DNA of 62,330 nt from a bacterium (GTDB lineage: Bacteria; Vulcanimicrobiota; Vulcanimicrobiia; Vulcanimicrobiales; SCRA01), in NCBI GenBank assembly GCA_004297985.1, contig SCRA01000081.1, positions 1 to 62,330 on the forward strand. The letters run 5' to 3'. Under the pieces are notes generated by a model. It was given only the letters and a program-made list of their open reading frames with translations, ran no database searches and was not told the origin of the DNA. Each line of letters starts with the position of its first letter. Within the stretch, counting starts at the first letter, position 1. Below are positions 40,501-48,799 of the stretch, piece by piece. The position numbers were made by a program, and so were the translations under genes.

Positions 40501-41330
40501 CGTCGATCGCGATGCGTGCTACGCATCAGATCCGTGCCGAGCTGCGCCATGTACTCTACACGGCGGCGCACTTACGCGATACCGCAGCTCAGGAGCTGCG
40601 AGCCCAGGCCCAGCGCGCCTACGGTGCGGTGACCTCATGGTATAGCCGGATCGATGAGCAACTGCGCGAGCTCGAGAGCCGCGGCATCCGCGGCGTCGTG
40701 GTCACCGGCACGGCGAACACCTTCCATGATCGGCTGACTCTACTCGAACAATCGGTCGCCACGGCCCTCGAGCGTGCCCTGGGGGCCGTTCGCGAGCCGG
40801 TACGAAACGTCGCTCGCGAGGACGTTCAGCGCAGGCTGGCCACCGTATGCGAGACACTCCGTGCGCGCCTTGACGAAATACGCGCCGCGCTTGATAACCG
40901 GGTCGCTCCGCTCCCGGCGCCCGATGCTGTGGTCGCGAGTGAGTTGCATCGCCTCGAACAGGTGGCCCACTCAGCGGGCAATGCTGCAGCCCGGCAATCC
41001 GCCGAGGCTGATCTGGAAGCTGCACGTGCACGGTTCGCTCGTCCCGATGTTCTCGATGCGATGTGGGCGGCGCACCGCGAGCGAGCGGCGCTCGTTGTGG
41101 AGCATGTAGAGATTGAGCAGGAGCTGCGCGCTGAACGCGACGAGCTCCGTATGACTCTCCAGCGCGCTGCAAGCCTGGAACGCCGCCTCCAGCAGGGCGT
41201 TGACCGTGACTTCCCTGATCCTGCGATCCTCGAGCTCGACGGCGTGGATCTCGTGCGAAGTGTCGAGGCCAATCTACCGGCGGATGCGGCCGCTGGTCCG
41301 AGCCGCGACGAGCCGGACCGCACCCGGTAA
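37590..41330 (+). CDS. traA: MOBQ conjugative relaxase-helicase TraA
   Basis: A 1246-residue protein. The GTG at 37590 follows AAGGGG and gives the canonical start ATYRLEAKIIGRAAGRSVVA with Tyr25 in AAAAYRSGE, the MobA/TraA nucleophile position. The HUH motif is in IHRPDSRGDERNHHAHILVT (about 130-150). A RecD2/TraI-like helicase domain follows: Walker A GLAGTGKSF (near 582), Walker B VFIGDEWGM, then SF1 motifs to about 950. The C-terminus is helical. It nicks oriT, then unwinds the transferred strand. The frame extends to 37509 but the extra part overlaps nic. Walker B has Trp where Ala is usual. Confidence 0.88.
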   Translation: MATYRLEAKIIGRAAGRSVVAAAAYRSGEQLVDHATGRSFDYTRRHGVDASEILTPEGAAFASREQLWNIVEQTERRCDAQLAREFIVSLPHELESSERRELVRSFVREEFLSLGLVADVSIHRPDSRGDERNHHAHILVTTRPLTPAGFGPKLRTINTRAQLRLWRERWEAHVNRALERANVRARVDHRSLRAQGLDSEPEPKQGPFATELERRGRRTFAGDERRTVRARNEAREQRRRAERARSLRPAALNQIIDAALEALSPLIDSFTAASVGRGRGRRSEAPSLEHPGHDRAKEWQAQLLSQHYGREILSSTLAQRWSVQRTENGIVFRNGASRLADAGSRISINGEAAKDVAAMLDLAERKGWTAIKVERGSATFKVAVMAAALQRGLDVVARGDDRQILAELRRLHAQSERARTAHPLDHDPAMPAAGAHHAESSDVAPDVPPAAAPRTQDVVVSETLQLLTQQNSTFTRKDLEKTLERFCASPEHLAELLVAAQTHPDVIHAGVDDRGVERFTTASLYATEERLLSQSLEMATSAGFAVPDRIAQKILRDRGLTPQQAEALQKCAAPNRFVAIVGLAGTGKSFLMKAYVDALKEAGYDVVCGALAGVPTDSLARDAGIADARTIAGWRVWLDSGNAFSAKTVFIGDEWGMVGSEDAAAITRALCDVGAKQIAIGDFLQLQPIAAGAPFRAVVERLPAENVARLDDVRRQEAEWMREATKLFGNGQPREALQLYEQHGRFVGHETREDAKREIAAAWLETHLEHPDKSQLILTYTRADTLDVNVQLRALKREHGELQGPDVTYKTSDGERAFAVNDRVFFTHPENRTLGVRNGTRAIVTAVDPEAKTLTLRIPEQEDRSLTVTMSEYNAIDYSDCCTTHKAQGQTVDVSHFLASSHRGLAMYLTYVAMSRHRQDAHLHWSKDQFKGVSQVYRVLSRVQPKDYTLDYSAQGAPNGFGQGIPHQGPASIAMRATHQIRAELRHVLYTAAHLRDTAAQELRAQAQRAYGAVTSWYSRIDEQLRELESRGIRGVVVTGTANTFHDRLTLLEQSVATALERALGAVREPVRNVAREDVQRRLATVCETLRARLDEIRAALDNRVAPLPAPDAVVASELHRLEQVAHSAGNAAARQSAEADLEAARARFARPDVLDAMWAAHRERAALVVEHVEIEQELRAERDELRMTLQRAASLERRLQQGVDRDFPDPAILELDGVDLVRSVEANLPADAAAGPSRDEPDRTR

Positions 41331-41347
41331 GCGTTGGGGAGTCTAGT

Positions 41348-41369
41348 TATACTCTTATACGCGCATAAG
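41348..41369 (+). promoter_or_regulatory. Conjugation operon promoter with palindromic operator
   Basis: TATACT (41348-41353) is directly followed by CTTATACGCGCATAAG (41354-41369), which is symmetric except for one base pair. The operator would cover the start point. No good -35 is seen, which could fit a regulated promoter. AAGGA at 41370-41374 serves the ATG at 41380. Confidence 0.6.
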
Positions 41370-41379
41370 AAGGAATGAT

Positions 41380-41589
41380 ATGGTTAACAGTCGTACGAGC
41401 CGCCCCATGACGAAGCTCGATGCCGACACCGCCACGGATCTCCAGCATCTTGCCCTCTCTGGGTTTGCTGGCGAGCCGGAGTATCAACCGCTCGATGCCG
41501 ACGCCTATGTGCAGCTGGAGCGGCCGCCGGCGCCGGCCGTTAGCATGCGCTGCCCCGAGGTCCCCGCTGACGTCGAGGAGTCCGACTAG
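41380..41589 (+). CDS. Small hypothetical protein, first gene of tra operon
   Basis: A 69-residue acidic, soluble protein (KLDADTATDLQHLALSGFAG, then a Pro-rich and acidic tail). AAGGA lies 5 nt before the ATG and the gene stops 2 nt before the next start. It resembles no family I know. As the first cistron behind the regulated promoter it could be a modulator or just a leader protein. Confidence 0.6.
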   Translation: MVNSRTSRPMTKLDADTATDLQHLALSGFAGEPEYQPLDADAYVQLERPPAPAVSMRCPEVPADVEESD

Positions 41590-41591
41590 CA

Positions 41592-44500
41592 ATGGCCGGT
41601 GAGCGCAGCGCCTATAGCCTCGTCGAGCAGATGATCGTTGACTCGGCGTCGGCCACGGCGAGGGCGGCGATCCACCACGCCCTCGACCGGGTACCGCTGC
41701 GAGCGCTCGAGCTCTGTGCTCAGAACGGGACGCGGATCTATCCGCTCAGCCGCGGTGAGCACTATACCAAGGCCTCTCCAAAGCTCATGGATCTGGCCCC
41801 GCGCATCGACTCCACGCCGCATCCGCCGGCTGGACTGTTCGTTATCGAAGAGCGAACGCTTTACCTCAAGTCGCGTTCTCCGCTCACGATCGTCCACGAG
41901 TTTGGTCATGCCGTCGATTGTGCGCTCGGCGGCGGAACGTACGTCACGTATGCGGATCAGCATCTCCAAGAAGCGTTCCAGCAACAGGAGAAGTGGGTAA
42001 CGCCGTACCAGGCGATGGCGCCAGACGAGTGGTTTGCCGAAGGCTTTCGGGCGTGGCTTGAGGTCAACGATCATCGGTGTCCATGGCCGGCAGTAAGCCG
42101 CGAGCGCCTTCAATCGACCTCGCCAGCGCTCGCCCGCTTCTTCGACGAGACCTTCTCCGATCGTCAGTTGGCCCTTGTCCCGGCGCGCGAGGCTGTTGAG
42201 AGTCTCGCCCCAGAGCCGGCGCTGGCGGCGTCAACGCCCGAGGTTGCCGTTGCCGAGCGCGCACCAAGCCGCAACGAGCGCCGGAACGATTTTTACCGCG
42301 AGATCACGCAGGATCTCATCGCCGTCCTCGAGAGTGGTAGCGCGTCACGCGTCTCCAATGAGCTCTGGCAGACCGTGAGTCATGGCCTGCCCTATAACCC
42401 TACGACTGAGCAGCCGTATCGCGGTATCAACGTCCTGCGTCTCGCCCTCATCGCGCGTGCACGTGCCTTCGGCGATCCGCGCTGGATGACGCTCCGCCAG
42501 GCCAACCGGCGTGGATGGACGGTCCGTGCCGGCGAACGTGGTACCGGCATCGAGGTGTGGCAGTTTCATGACCACTACACCGACGCCCACGGCAACCCCC
42601 TAGCAGGCAAGGCTCTCGCCGAGGCTCTCAACGACAAAAGCCAAACCGTCGAGAAAGAGCGCTACGGCTTCTGCAAGTTCTACGCGGTCTTCAACGCGGC
42701 CCAGGTCGACGTCAAGGAGCAACTGCCCGATGGCAGTGTTGTTTCGCGCCCGCTCGTAGAGGCCGTCCCTCTGATCCGAGCGGAGCAGAAGTGGGATCCG
42801 CACGAGCGTGCGGAGCGCCTAGTCGGAGCCCTCGGCGTACCCGTCACGCACGACGGCGGAAATGAGGCCTACTATCTCCCCGCGAGCGACACCATCCATC
42901 TTCCGCAACGCGCGCAATTCCCGTCGGCGAGCAACTACTACGACACCCTGCTGCACGAAGCTGGCCACGCCACTGGACACGAGTCGCGGTTGAACCGCGA
43001 TACGCTCAAAGCGTATAGCCATGACGATCGGGAACGCGCACGAGAAGAGTTGCGGGCTGAGCTTACGAGCTTGTTCGTGGCAGCAGAGCTCGGTCTTCCT
43101 CATAACCTCGAACGGCATGCCGACTATATTGGCAGCTGGGCCCGGTTGCTGCGCGAGAATCACATGGAGATTTTCGACGCCTCGCGCGACGCGCAGGCGG
43201 CGAAAGACTTTCTGCTGGAGCGCGAACGCGAGCTCGAGCAGAACCTCGAGCGGTCCCCCGATCACACGCTCGAGGCCCCCCAGCTCTCTGCGTTGGTCCC
43301 CGGAGAGGCACTCACGGGAGATCAGCGCAGAGAGCGCTTCTTGGCGAAGATTGCGGACCTTCACGATCGCAGCCATGCATGGTCCGCATGCATGAACGAG
43401 ATCCGCGCGCTCAAGGCATCCTATGAAATATCGACGGTTCGTCGGCTGTTGACGGCGTATCGTACGGAGCTGCGTGCGCGCGACCCGGAGCATCCGGCGC
43501 TGGAATTTCTGCGTGCGTCGGCTGCAGATCAGCGGGAGGTCGCTGCGGATGTTCGCGCGCGGATCGCAGAGCGTCTCAAGGATCTTCGTGCGATTGATCC
43601 AGAGCGCGTGGGCGACGCCGCCACGCAGCTCCTCTCTGGCGAGACCTTCCATGAGCTGGTCGCCGGCGTCATGTTGGCGACTGGCCGGCGGCTCCCAGAG
43701 GTTGCGCACGGCGCATTCGGTAAGCTCAACGATACCTATCTCGATTTCAGCGGCGCGGTCAAGGGCTCGCAGCGCGACCTTACCATCCCGTCACTCGTCG
43801 ATCCGGATCTCGTCCTCGGCGCGGTTGGACGGTTGCGCGCGCTCCGTCCTGTGGCGGAGATGGACGTCAAGCAGCTCAACGGCAGCTATAGCAAGACGGT
43901 ACGCGCGGCCATGGTCCGCGCCCTTGGCGATGGATATGGGGATCTCAAGCTCGACGACGCACGTGCGCTATATGCAACGGTTGCGTACGAGTGGTACGGG
44001 TCGCCGACGCTGTCGATTGCCGCCTACCACGCTGAAGTCCTAGGTCACCGCCCTGACGAGGCAACCAGCGTCCTGGCGAAACTCAAGTTTTTCCCGGTCG
44101 GCAAGGAACTCGAGACGTGTGAACGGCTGGAGCACACACGTCTCGAGCTCATCTCACGGCTCAGCTATCGTCTGAATGATACGGAGCTGAATGACACCGC
44201 GCGCGCGAGCATTCAGCAACAGCTCGCCGAGCTGCGATCACTCACCTTCGATGTCCGCGGATCGGTCACGCAACAGGTTGGTAGGCCCTCGAGAGATGGA
44301 GCGGTCTTGAGGGAGCCTCACGCGCCGTCGCAGGCGCCATCGCTCCAGAACGAGGTACACACCATGCCAGTCAATCGCGGCATGCTCATTGGGTATCCGG
44401 GGAAGTCTGTGGTTTTCGATAACGAGCGCGGGCGACTCGTGAAACTAGGACTCAAGCAGACGTTCGGTCGCGGCGAGGAGCGTACGGACAAGTGGTTTGA

Positions 44501-45449
44501 CTTGACGGCGAGAGAGGACGTCGCGGCAAGGCTCCAAGAGGCACTGCAAGGCCTGGCGAAAGGCCAGATGCTCAAGGTCGACGTGGAGCTGCAACGCGGC
44601 TCCTACAAAGGCCGCGACGACCAGCAGTGGCATGATACGGTCGAGCTGCCCGTCACAGCCTTCGAGGTCGTCGACAAAATTCAAAAGGGGCAAACGATCA
44701 ACCGCTTCGAGCTCGCTGGGAAGGTGCTCGACGAGCCGAAACTCGAGACGTTGCGCTCCGGCGAAGTCGCGACCAACGTGCGGCTCGAAGTGCCCGGGCT
44801 CAAACGGGGCAGGGATGACCAGATGCGCGTTCGCCTCTTTGGTGAGGAGGCGCGAAAGTTCGTCGCTGAGGTCAAGCAGGGGCAGGAGGTCTCCGTCGGC
44901 GGCAGGCTTCAGATTAGTCAATTTGAGGATCGGCAGAAGGTCGCACAACGGCGGCCCGAGCTCGTCGTCAATACGTTCGGCATGGACGTCGCGCAACAAC
45001 GTGCTCCCGTGGCGCAAGAGCGTTCCGACAGCCCAGTGGTTGCCCAGCCCGGTCCGAGCGCGTTCCAAAAGCAGCCATATCGGGTGATTCCGGAGCAGAA
45101 CCTCGTCGTCGAGTTTTCGCGCGAGACTGGCGAGGTCGTTGCCTCACGTGAGGCCACAATCGTCAAACGTGAGAATCTTCCCTACAACCTGACGGGACAG
45201 ATCGTCGCCGAGTCCTTGGACGGGCAGCAGATCTATCAGGAATTAGGCAAGGCCGACGTGCTCGAACTCGACAAGGCCGCCTTTGATGGTCGTGTTCCGG
45301 AGGTCGGCGATCGCGTCGAGCTGCATCGCGGCCAGGACGGTCGCGAGAAGGCAATCTTCAAGGACGAGCGTCAGCAGCAGCGTACGCAGCAGCGTCACCG
45401 GCAACGCGAGGCCGAGCGTGACGAAGGGCGTGAGGTCGGCGTCGGCTAG
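41592..45449 (+). CDS. Polyvalent protein: zincin + ArdC + inactive telomere resolvase + SSB-like domains
   Basis: A 1285-residue fusion. Residues 1-170: anthrax-lethal-factor-like zincin (TIVHEFGHAVD, His102/His106, then EWFAEGFRAWL). About 225-545: ArdC ssDNA-binding domain (RGWTVRAGERGTGIEVWQF) and its metallopeptidase (LLHEAGHATGHESRLNRD, His455/His459). About 580-840: telomere-resolvase fold aligning with the protein at 729-1811 (GRRLPEV Arg700, Lys724, DDARALYATVAYEWY Arg791, VLGH His819), but Lys830 stands where the Tyr should be. About 925-1140: two OB-fold SSB-like units; then a further beta domain. Such polyvalent proteins enter recipients with the transferred DNA in conjugative elements and phages. 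It follows the small first gene by 2 nt. Confidence 0.8.
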   Translation: MAGERSAYSLVEQMIVDSASATARAAIHHALDRVPLRALELCAQNGTRIYPLSRGEHYTKASPKLMDLAPRIDSTPHPPAGLFVIEERTLYLKSRSPLTIVHEFGHAVDCALGGGTYVTYADQHLQEAFQQQEKWVTPYQAMAPDEWFAEGFRAWLEVNDHRCPWPAVSRERLQSTSPALARFFDETFSDRQLALVPAREAVESLAPEPALAASTPEVAVAERAPSRNERRNDFYREITQDLIAVLESGSASRVSNELWQTVSHGLPYNPTTEQPYRGINVLRLALIARARAFGDPRWMTLRQANRRGWTVRAGERGTGIEVWQFHDHYTDAHGNPLAGKALAEALNDKSQTVEKERYGFCKFYAVFNAAQVDVKEQLPDGSVVSRPLVEAVPLIRAEQKWDPHERAERLVGALGVPVTHDGGNEAYYLPASDTIHLPQRAQFPSASNYYDTLLHEAGHATGHESRLNRDTLKAYSHDDRERAREELRAELTSLFVAAELGLPHNLERHADYIGSWARLLRENHMEIFDASRDAQAAKDFLLERERELEQNLERSPDHTLEAPQLSALVPGEALTGDQRRERFLAKIADLHDRSHAWSACMNEIRALKASYEISTVRRLLTAYRTELRARDPEHPALEFLRASAADQREVAADVRARIAERLKDLRAIDPERVGDAATQLLSGETFHELVAGVMLATGRRLPEVAHGAFGKLNDTYLDFSGAVKGSQRDLTIPSLVDPDLVLGAVGRLRALRPVAEMDVKQLNGSYSKTVRAAMVRALGDGYGDLKLDDARALYATVAYEWYGSPTLSIAAYHAEVLGHRPDEATSVLAKLKFFPVGKELETCERLEHTRLELISRLSYRLNDTELNDTARASIQQQLAELRSLTFDVRGSVTQQVGRPSRDGAVLREPHAPSQAPSLQNEVHTMPVNRGMLIGYPGKSVVFDNERGRLVKLGLKQTFGRGEERTDKWFDLTAREDVAARLQEALQGLAKGQMLKVDVELQRGSYKGRDDQQWHDTVELPVTAFEVVDKIQKGQTINRFELAGKVLDEPKLETLRSGEVATNVRLEVPGLKRGRDDQMRVRLFGEEARKFVAEVKQGQEVSVGGRLQISQFEDRQKVAQRRPELVVNTFGMDVAQQRAPVAQERSDSPVVAQPGPSAFQKQPYRVIPEQNLVVEFSRETGEVVASREATIVKRENLPYNLTGQIVAESLDGQQIYQELGKADVLELDKAAFDGRVPEVGDRVELHRGQDGREKAIFKDERQQQRTQQRHRQREAERDEGREVGVG

Positions 45450-46019
45450 ATGCAGGCGCCCAACCCCGGGCTTGTCCAGCGAGGAAGGGACCCGCTATCG
45501 CACCTGGGCTTGCCGATCCTGGCCCTCGTGGCGATACTGGCCCTTACCTCGCTCGTCGCATCCAGCCGCGGCGCAGGCGCGCTCGAGTGCTGGCGTCTCG
45601 ACCGAGGCGTAGCTCTCACAGCGCCAGCACGCTTATGCTTGACGACGCCGCCAGTGCTGCGCGCCGGAGTGGTCGCGGTCTACTCCCCACTGGCGCCCGT
45701 GACGTGGCTGCGGGCCTGGTTTCCGAACGCGCGCGTTTCCATCCACGATATGAATGCCCCGGATCGCAAGCGCGTCCAGCGTGCTATGGACATGGTGCTC
45801 CAGGCGTGGACGATCGGTGGGAGCATCGCCGTCGCACTGTTCATTCTGTCGGCAATGCTGATGGCCACGACCCGTAAGTCGCAGCGGGTACAGATCTACG
45901 GGACACGTTTCTGGGCCCAACCAGACGAGATCTACGCCTCCGGTCTGCTTGTCGGTTATCAGCCGCCACGCGTGGAGCGTATTCGGGCGGCGCTACGACG
46001 CTGGACCGGTGAGAGATGA
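45450..46019 (+). CDS. N-terminal membrane subunit of a split VirD4 coupling protein
   Basis: A 189-residue protein with two membrane helices (about 18-38 and 120-142) and, after the second, IYGTRFWAQPDEIYASGLLV, which matches the GSARWAT...AGLL segment that in VirD4/TraG follows the membrane domain. The ATPase itself is on the gene at 46177-48267. Between the helices is a periplasmic part with SIHDMNAPDRKRV. It starts directly at the previous stop. It is therefore probably the membrane half of the coupling protein. Confidence 0.6.
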   Translation: MQAPNPGLVQRGRDPLSHLGLPILALVAILALTSLVASSRGAGALECWRLDRGVALTAPARLCLTTPPVLRAGVVAVYSPLAPVTWLRAWFPNARVSIHDMNAPDRKRVQRAMDMVLQAWTIGGSIAVALFILSAMLMATTRKSQRVQIYGTRFWAQPDEIYASGLLVGYQPPRVERIRAALRRWTGER

Positions 46020-46180
46020 GGGCGCGACTCCGCGGCGTTCGTGGAGAGCTTCGCGAGCTCAGGTACTATCGGCCGCACTGGCGTAAGCGACGCGCCCACA
46101 CGGTCAGCGGGTGCGTGCGCCGGCCACATCGTGTGCTGCGGGTAGCGGGTGTGGCGTCCCCTCGTCGAGTACTGGCGTGA
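46016..46180 (+). CDS. 54-residue basic linker ORF inside the coupling-protein split
   Basis: An ORF that overlaps the upstream stop by 4 nt (ATGA) and the downstream GTG by 4 nt (GTGA). It encodes an Arg-rich peptide beginning MRARLRGVRGELRELRYYRP. The double 4-nt overlap is typical of coupled genes, so it may be genuinely translated. The peptide resembles no family. The alternative is that it is the trace of a frameshift in an ancestral single VirD4 gene. Confidence 0.4.
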   Translation: MRARLRGVRGELRELRYYRPHWRKRRAHTVSGCVRRPHRVLRVAGVASPRRVLA

Positions 46181-48267
46181 GCGCTGTTCTCGAGCGTCCG
46201 CGATCGGCGCAAATCGCCAACCTACCGGACCATACGAGTGTCCGATTTTCCGGCTCCAAGAAGAAGATTGGAGTCTATCTCGGCACCTGGCCGGATCCCA
46301 AGACCGGCCGGGTCTGGCATCTGCGCACCGATGACGTCCAGCCGCGCGGGATCTTGGTCATGGGGCCGCCAGGCAGCGGGAAGTCCGCATGCATCTTCAT
46401 CCCGAGTCTCCTGACATTTCCTGAGAGCGCGTTCGTCTACGACCCGAAGTTTGAGCTATTCAACTACACCGCCGGCTATCGTGCACAGCGTATGGGGCAG
46501 AAGATTCTGCTTTTTGCCCCGACGCGGCCGGACATCAGCTGCTCATTCAATGTCTTCGACGAGATCCGTTGGTACACGGTCCATGAGCTCGACGACGTCC
46601 AGGGCCAAGTAAAGCTCATTCTGGACCCGTCAGATAAGGCGGCGGAAGGCGCGGAGGCGCACTGGATCGTCTGCGGGAGCATCCTGCTCGAGTGCACGAT
46701 GATGTTCTTGCGCTACTACGATCCCAGCAAGTGTCATCTCGCGGGTTGCTACGACTTCCTCACTGACCCGCGCTGGCAGGACCCCGCCGATGAGAACGCG
46801 CCCACGGGTGTGGAAGCCGCGCTCGATTTCATGGCGAATACACCGCTCGATCCGCAGCTGAAATACGGCTGGAGAGACGCAGACGGCAACCCGTCGCCTT
46901 TCCACCCGTACATCGTGCACTCGGCGCTCGAAGTCAAGACCAAGGCGACCAACGAGCGCAGTGGCGTCGTGTCCACCACGACACGTTTCTTGCAGCCGTT
47001 CCGGACCGATACACTGCGGCAGCTTACCTCGAGCTCAGACTTCCGGCTCGACGACCTCATGAACTATGAGCGTCCGGTGACGCTCTATTTCTGCATCCCG
47101 CCGGCGGAGATCCAGCGCTTGCGCCCGGTGGTCAGACTGCTGCTAAACTTGCTCGTACGCGCCCACACCGGTGATGAGGCGCTAATCTATAAAAATGGGG
47201 AGCCGCACTACCGGTACAAGTGGCGCTGCCTACTCGCCGTTGACGAATTTCCGCAGCTGGGCAAACAGGAGCAGTTTGCGCTCGCCCTCAGCATCATGCG
47301 GTCGTATGGGTTGTGGCCAATGTTGGGAGTCCAGGCGCCCAATCAGATCTATGACGCATTTGGGCGGTATCAAGCGGTGACGGGGATGCTCTACTATAAG
47401 ATCTTCTACAGGCCTAACGATCCGGAAGCCGCGGAATGGATCTCCAAGTATCTCGGCGACACGACCGTTCCACAGGTGTCGCAGGCCTACTCCGGCAGCC
47501 GCTTCGGAATCAAGTCCCAGATGAGCGAGACGATTAGCTGGCACAAGGAACCGCTCATGTCCGCCGGCGCGCTCCTCGGCATGCCCGAAGAGAGCGCGAT
47601 CATCATGTACGGCAGTGACGACCCCAGACGCTGGACGAACCCCGTTTTCGGCGGCAAGCTCTACTTCAAGGCCAACTCGGAATTGCTCCGTAGATCGCGT
47701 TTCCGGCCCCCAGATCGTTCGGATGTTACCGTCGAACGCCGCCCGGATCCACCGGCGCGCGGTTCCGAAGAGTTGCTTGAGATCGCGCGGCGCGCGGTTG
47801 CGAGTGCCGGCCCAAGCGTGCTGACGCCAACGAGCGCGTCAGCGGTGGGAGATGAGGCCCAGGAGCCACCAGTGCAGGCCGGCAATGCGGCGAGTCAGCA
47901 GTCGGGTCCGGATCTAACGGGGACCACCGAGCGGCGAGCTACTGAGGTTCTCCCGCCCGGAAGCACCATGCAGGGACTTACGCCGGCGGACGCAGTCGCC
48001 GGCGCTGAGGCGGTGCTCGCGGCCACCAGCGAGGCGGCCAACACGATCGCTGCTCCGGAGGAGAGCGAGACGGGTGAGACGCGCGAGAGCAGAACCGACG
48101 TCGCCGCCGACGCCGGTGATGCTCCGCCGGATCGAGCTGCACAGTTGCGCGCCTTCCTCGCGCTGGCGGACGACTTCGACAGCGGGGAGCCACCGCCGCA
48201 CGAGCGGCCAGTGGACGACGCAGACGGTGAAGAGCCGTTCGATGAGGAGGATGAGGATGTGGGGTAG
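46177..48267 (+). CDS. traG: VirD4/TraG-type coupling protein ATPase
   Basis: A 696-residue protein. It lacks the two N-terminal membrane helices of VirD4/TraG. Walker A ILVMGPPGSGKSACIF lies near residue 60, Walker B is CLLAVDEFPQLGKQEQFALA, and QAPNQIYDAFG and the TraG-specific GKLYFK follow. The C-terminal 180 residues are Pro/Ala/Glu-rich and disordered-looking. It hands the relaxase-DNA complex to the type IV channel. The GTG at 46177 overlaps the small ORF stop; the upstream frame to 46111 is not needed. Confidence 0.85.
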   Translation: MSAVLERPRSAQIANLPDHTSVRFSGSKKKIGVYLGTWPDPKTGRVWHLRTDDVQPRGILVMGPPGSGKSACIFIPSLLTFPESAFVYDPKFELFNYTAGYRAQRMGQKILLFAPTRPDISCSFNVFDEIRWYTVHELDDVQGQVKLILDPSDKAAEGAEAHWIVCGSILLECTMMFLRYYDPSKCHLAGCYDFLTDPRWQDPADENAPTGVEAALDFMANTPLDPQLKYGWRDADGNPSPFHPYIVHSALEVKTKATNERSGVVSTTTRFLQPFRTDTLRQLTSSSDFRLDDLMNYERPVTLYFCIPPAEIQRLRPVVRLLLNLLVRAHTGDEALIYKNGEPHYRYKWRCLLAVDEFPQLGKQEQFALALSIMRSYGLWPMLGVQAPNQIYDAFGRYQAVTGMLYYKIFYRPNDPEAAEWISKYLGDTTVPQVSQAYSGSRFGIKSQMSETISWHKEPLMSAGALLGMPEESAIIMYGSDDPRRWTNPVFGGKLYFKANSELLRRSRFRPPDRSDVTVERRPDPPARGSEELLEIARRAVASAGPSVLTPTSASAVGDEAQEPPVQAGNAASQQSGPDLTGTTERRATEVLPPGSTMQGLTPADAVAGAEAVLAATSEAANTIAAPEESETGETRESRTDVAADAGDAPPDRAAQLRAFLALADDFDSGEPPPHERPVDDADGEEPFDEEDEDVG

Positions 48268-48799
48268 GGGCCGCATAGCCGTCGTCTTGTGCCTCATGCT
48301 GGCCCTCCTGGTACCGATTGTGCTTTTCGCTACGGGGCGCTTGACACTCAACGTAACCGCTAGCGTGCCGGTGGGCTTGTATTGGCTCGATCGGTTCGAT
48401 TCGCGCACTGCACTTGGGAACGGGCGGCTCGTCCTTACCTGCGTGCCGCCGGCCGCCGGTCGTGTAGCTCTTGCACGTCACTACGTCGAGTCGGGGAGTT
48501 GTCAGGCTGGCGAAACGCCGTTTCTGAAGTATGTCGTCGCCGGCCCTGGCGACCAAGTCGTGGTAAGCGCAGCCGGCGTTGCTGTGAATGGTGAACGTTT
48601 AAGGATCTCTGCCCCACTCACGCGCGATTCAGTGGGGCGGTCGCTCTACGCGGAGGCGCGCATGTATCGGCTCGCTGCCGGCAACTTTTGGCTGTATGCA
48701 CCTGAGGTGCGCAGTTATGACTCGCGCTACTTTGGGCCGGTTGCGCAAGTAGACATTCTGGCTGTCGCGAGACCGCTTTTTACGGAGCACCAGCGATGA
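48257..48799 (+). CDS. traF: TraF-like signal peptidase (S26) for conjugative pilin
   Basis: A 180-residue protein with an N-terminal helix (RIAVVLCLMLALLVPIVLFA) and the TraF/S26C pattern: Ser36 in ASVPVGLYWL, Lys91 in FLKYVVAGPGDQ, Asp155 in RSYDSRYFGP. These sit near the known Ser37, Lys89 and Asp155 of RP4 TraF. TraF matures and circularises the TrbC pilin. ATG 48257 lies after GAGGAGG in the end of the traG gene. The next gene starts 4 nt before its end. Confidence 0.82.
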   Translation: MWGRGRIAVVLCLMLALLVPIVLFATGRLTLNVTASVPVGLYWLDRFDSRTALGNGRLVLTCVPPAAGRVALARHYVESGSCQAGETPFLKYVVAGPGDQVVVSAAGVAVNGERLRISAPLTRDSVGRSLYAEARMYRLAAGNFWLYAPEVRSYDSRYFGPVAQVDILAVARPLFTEHQR

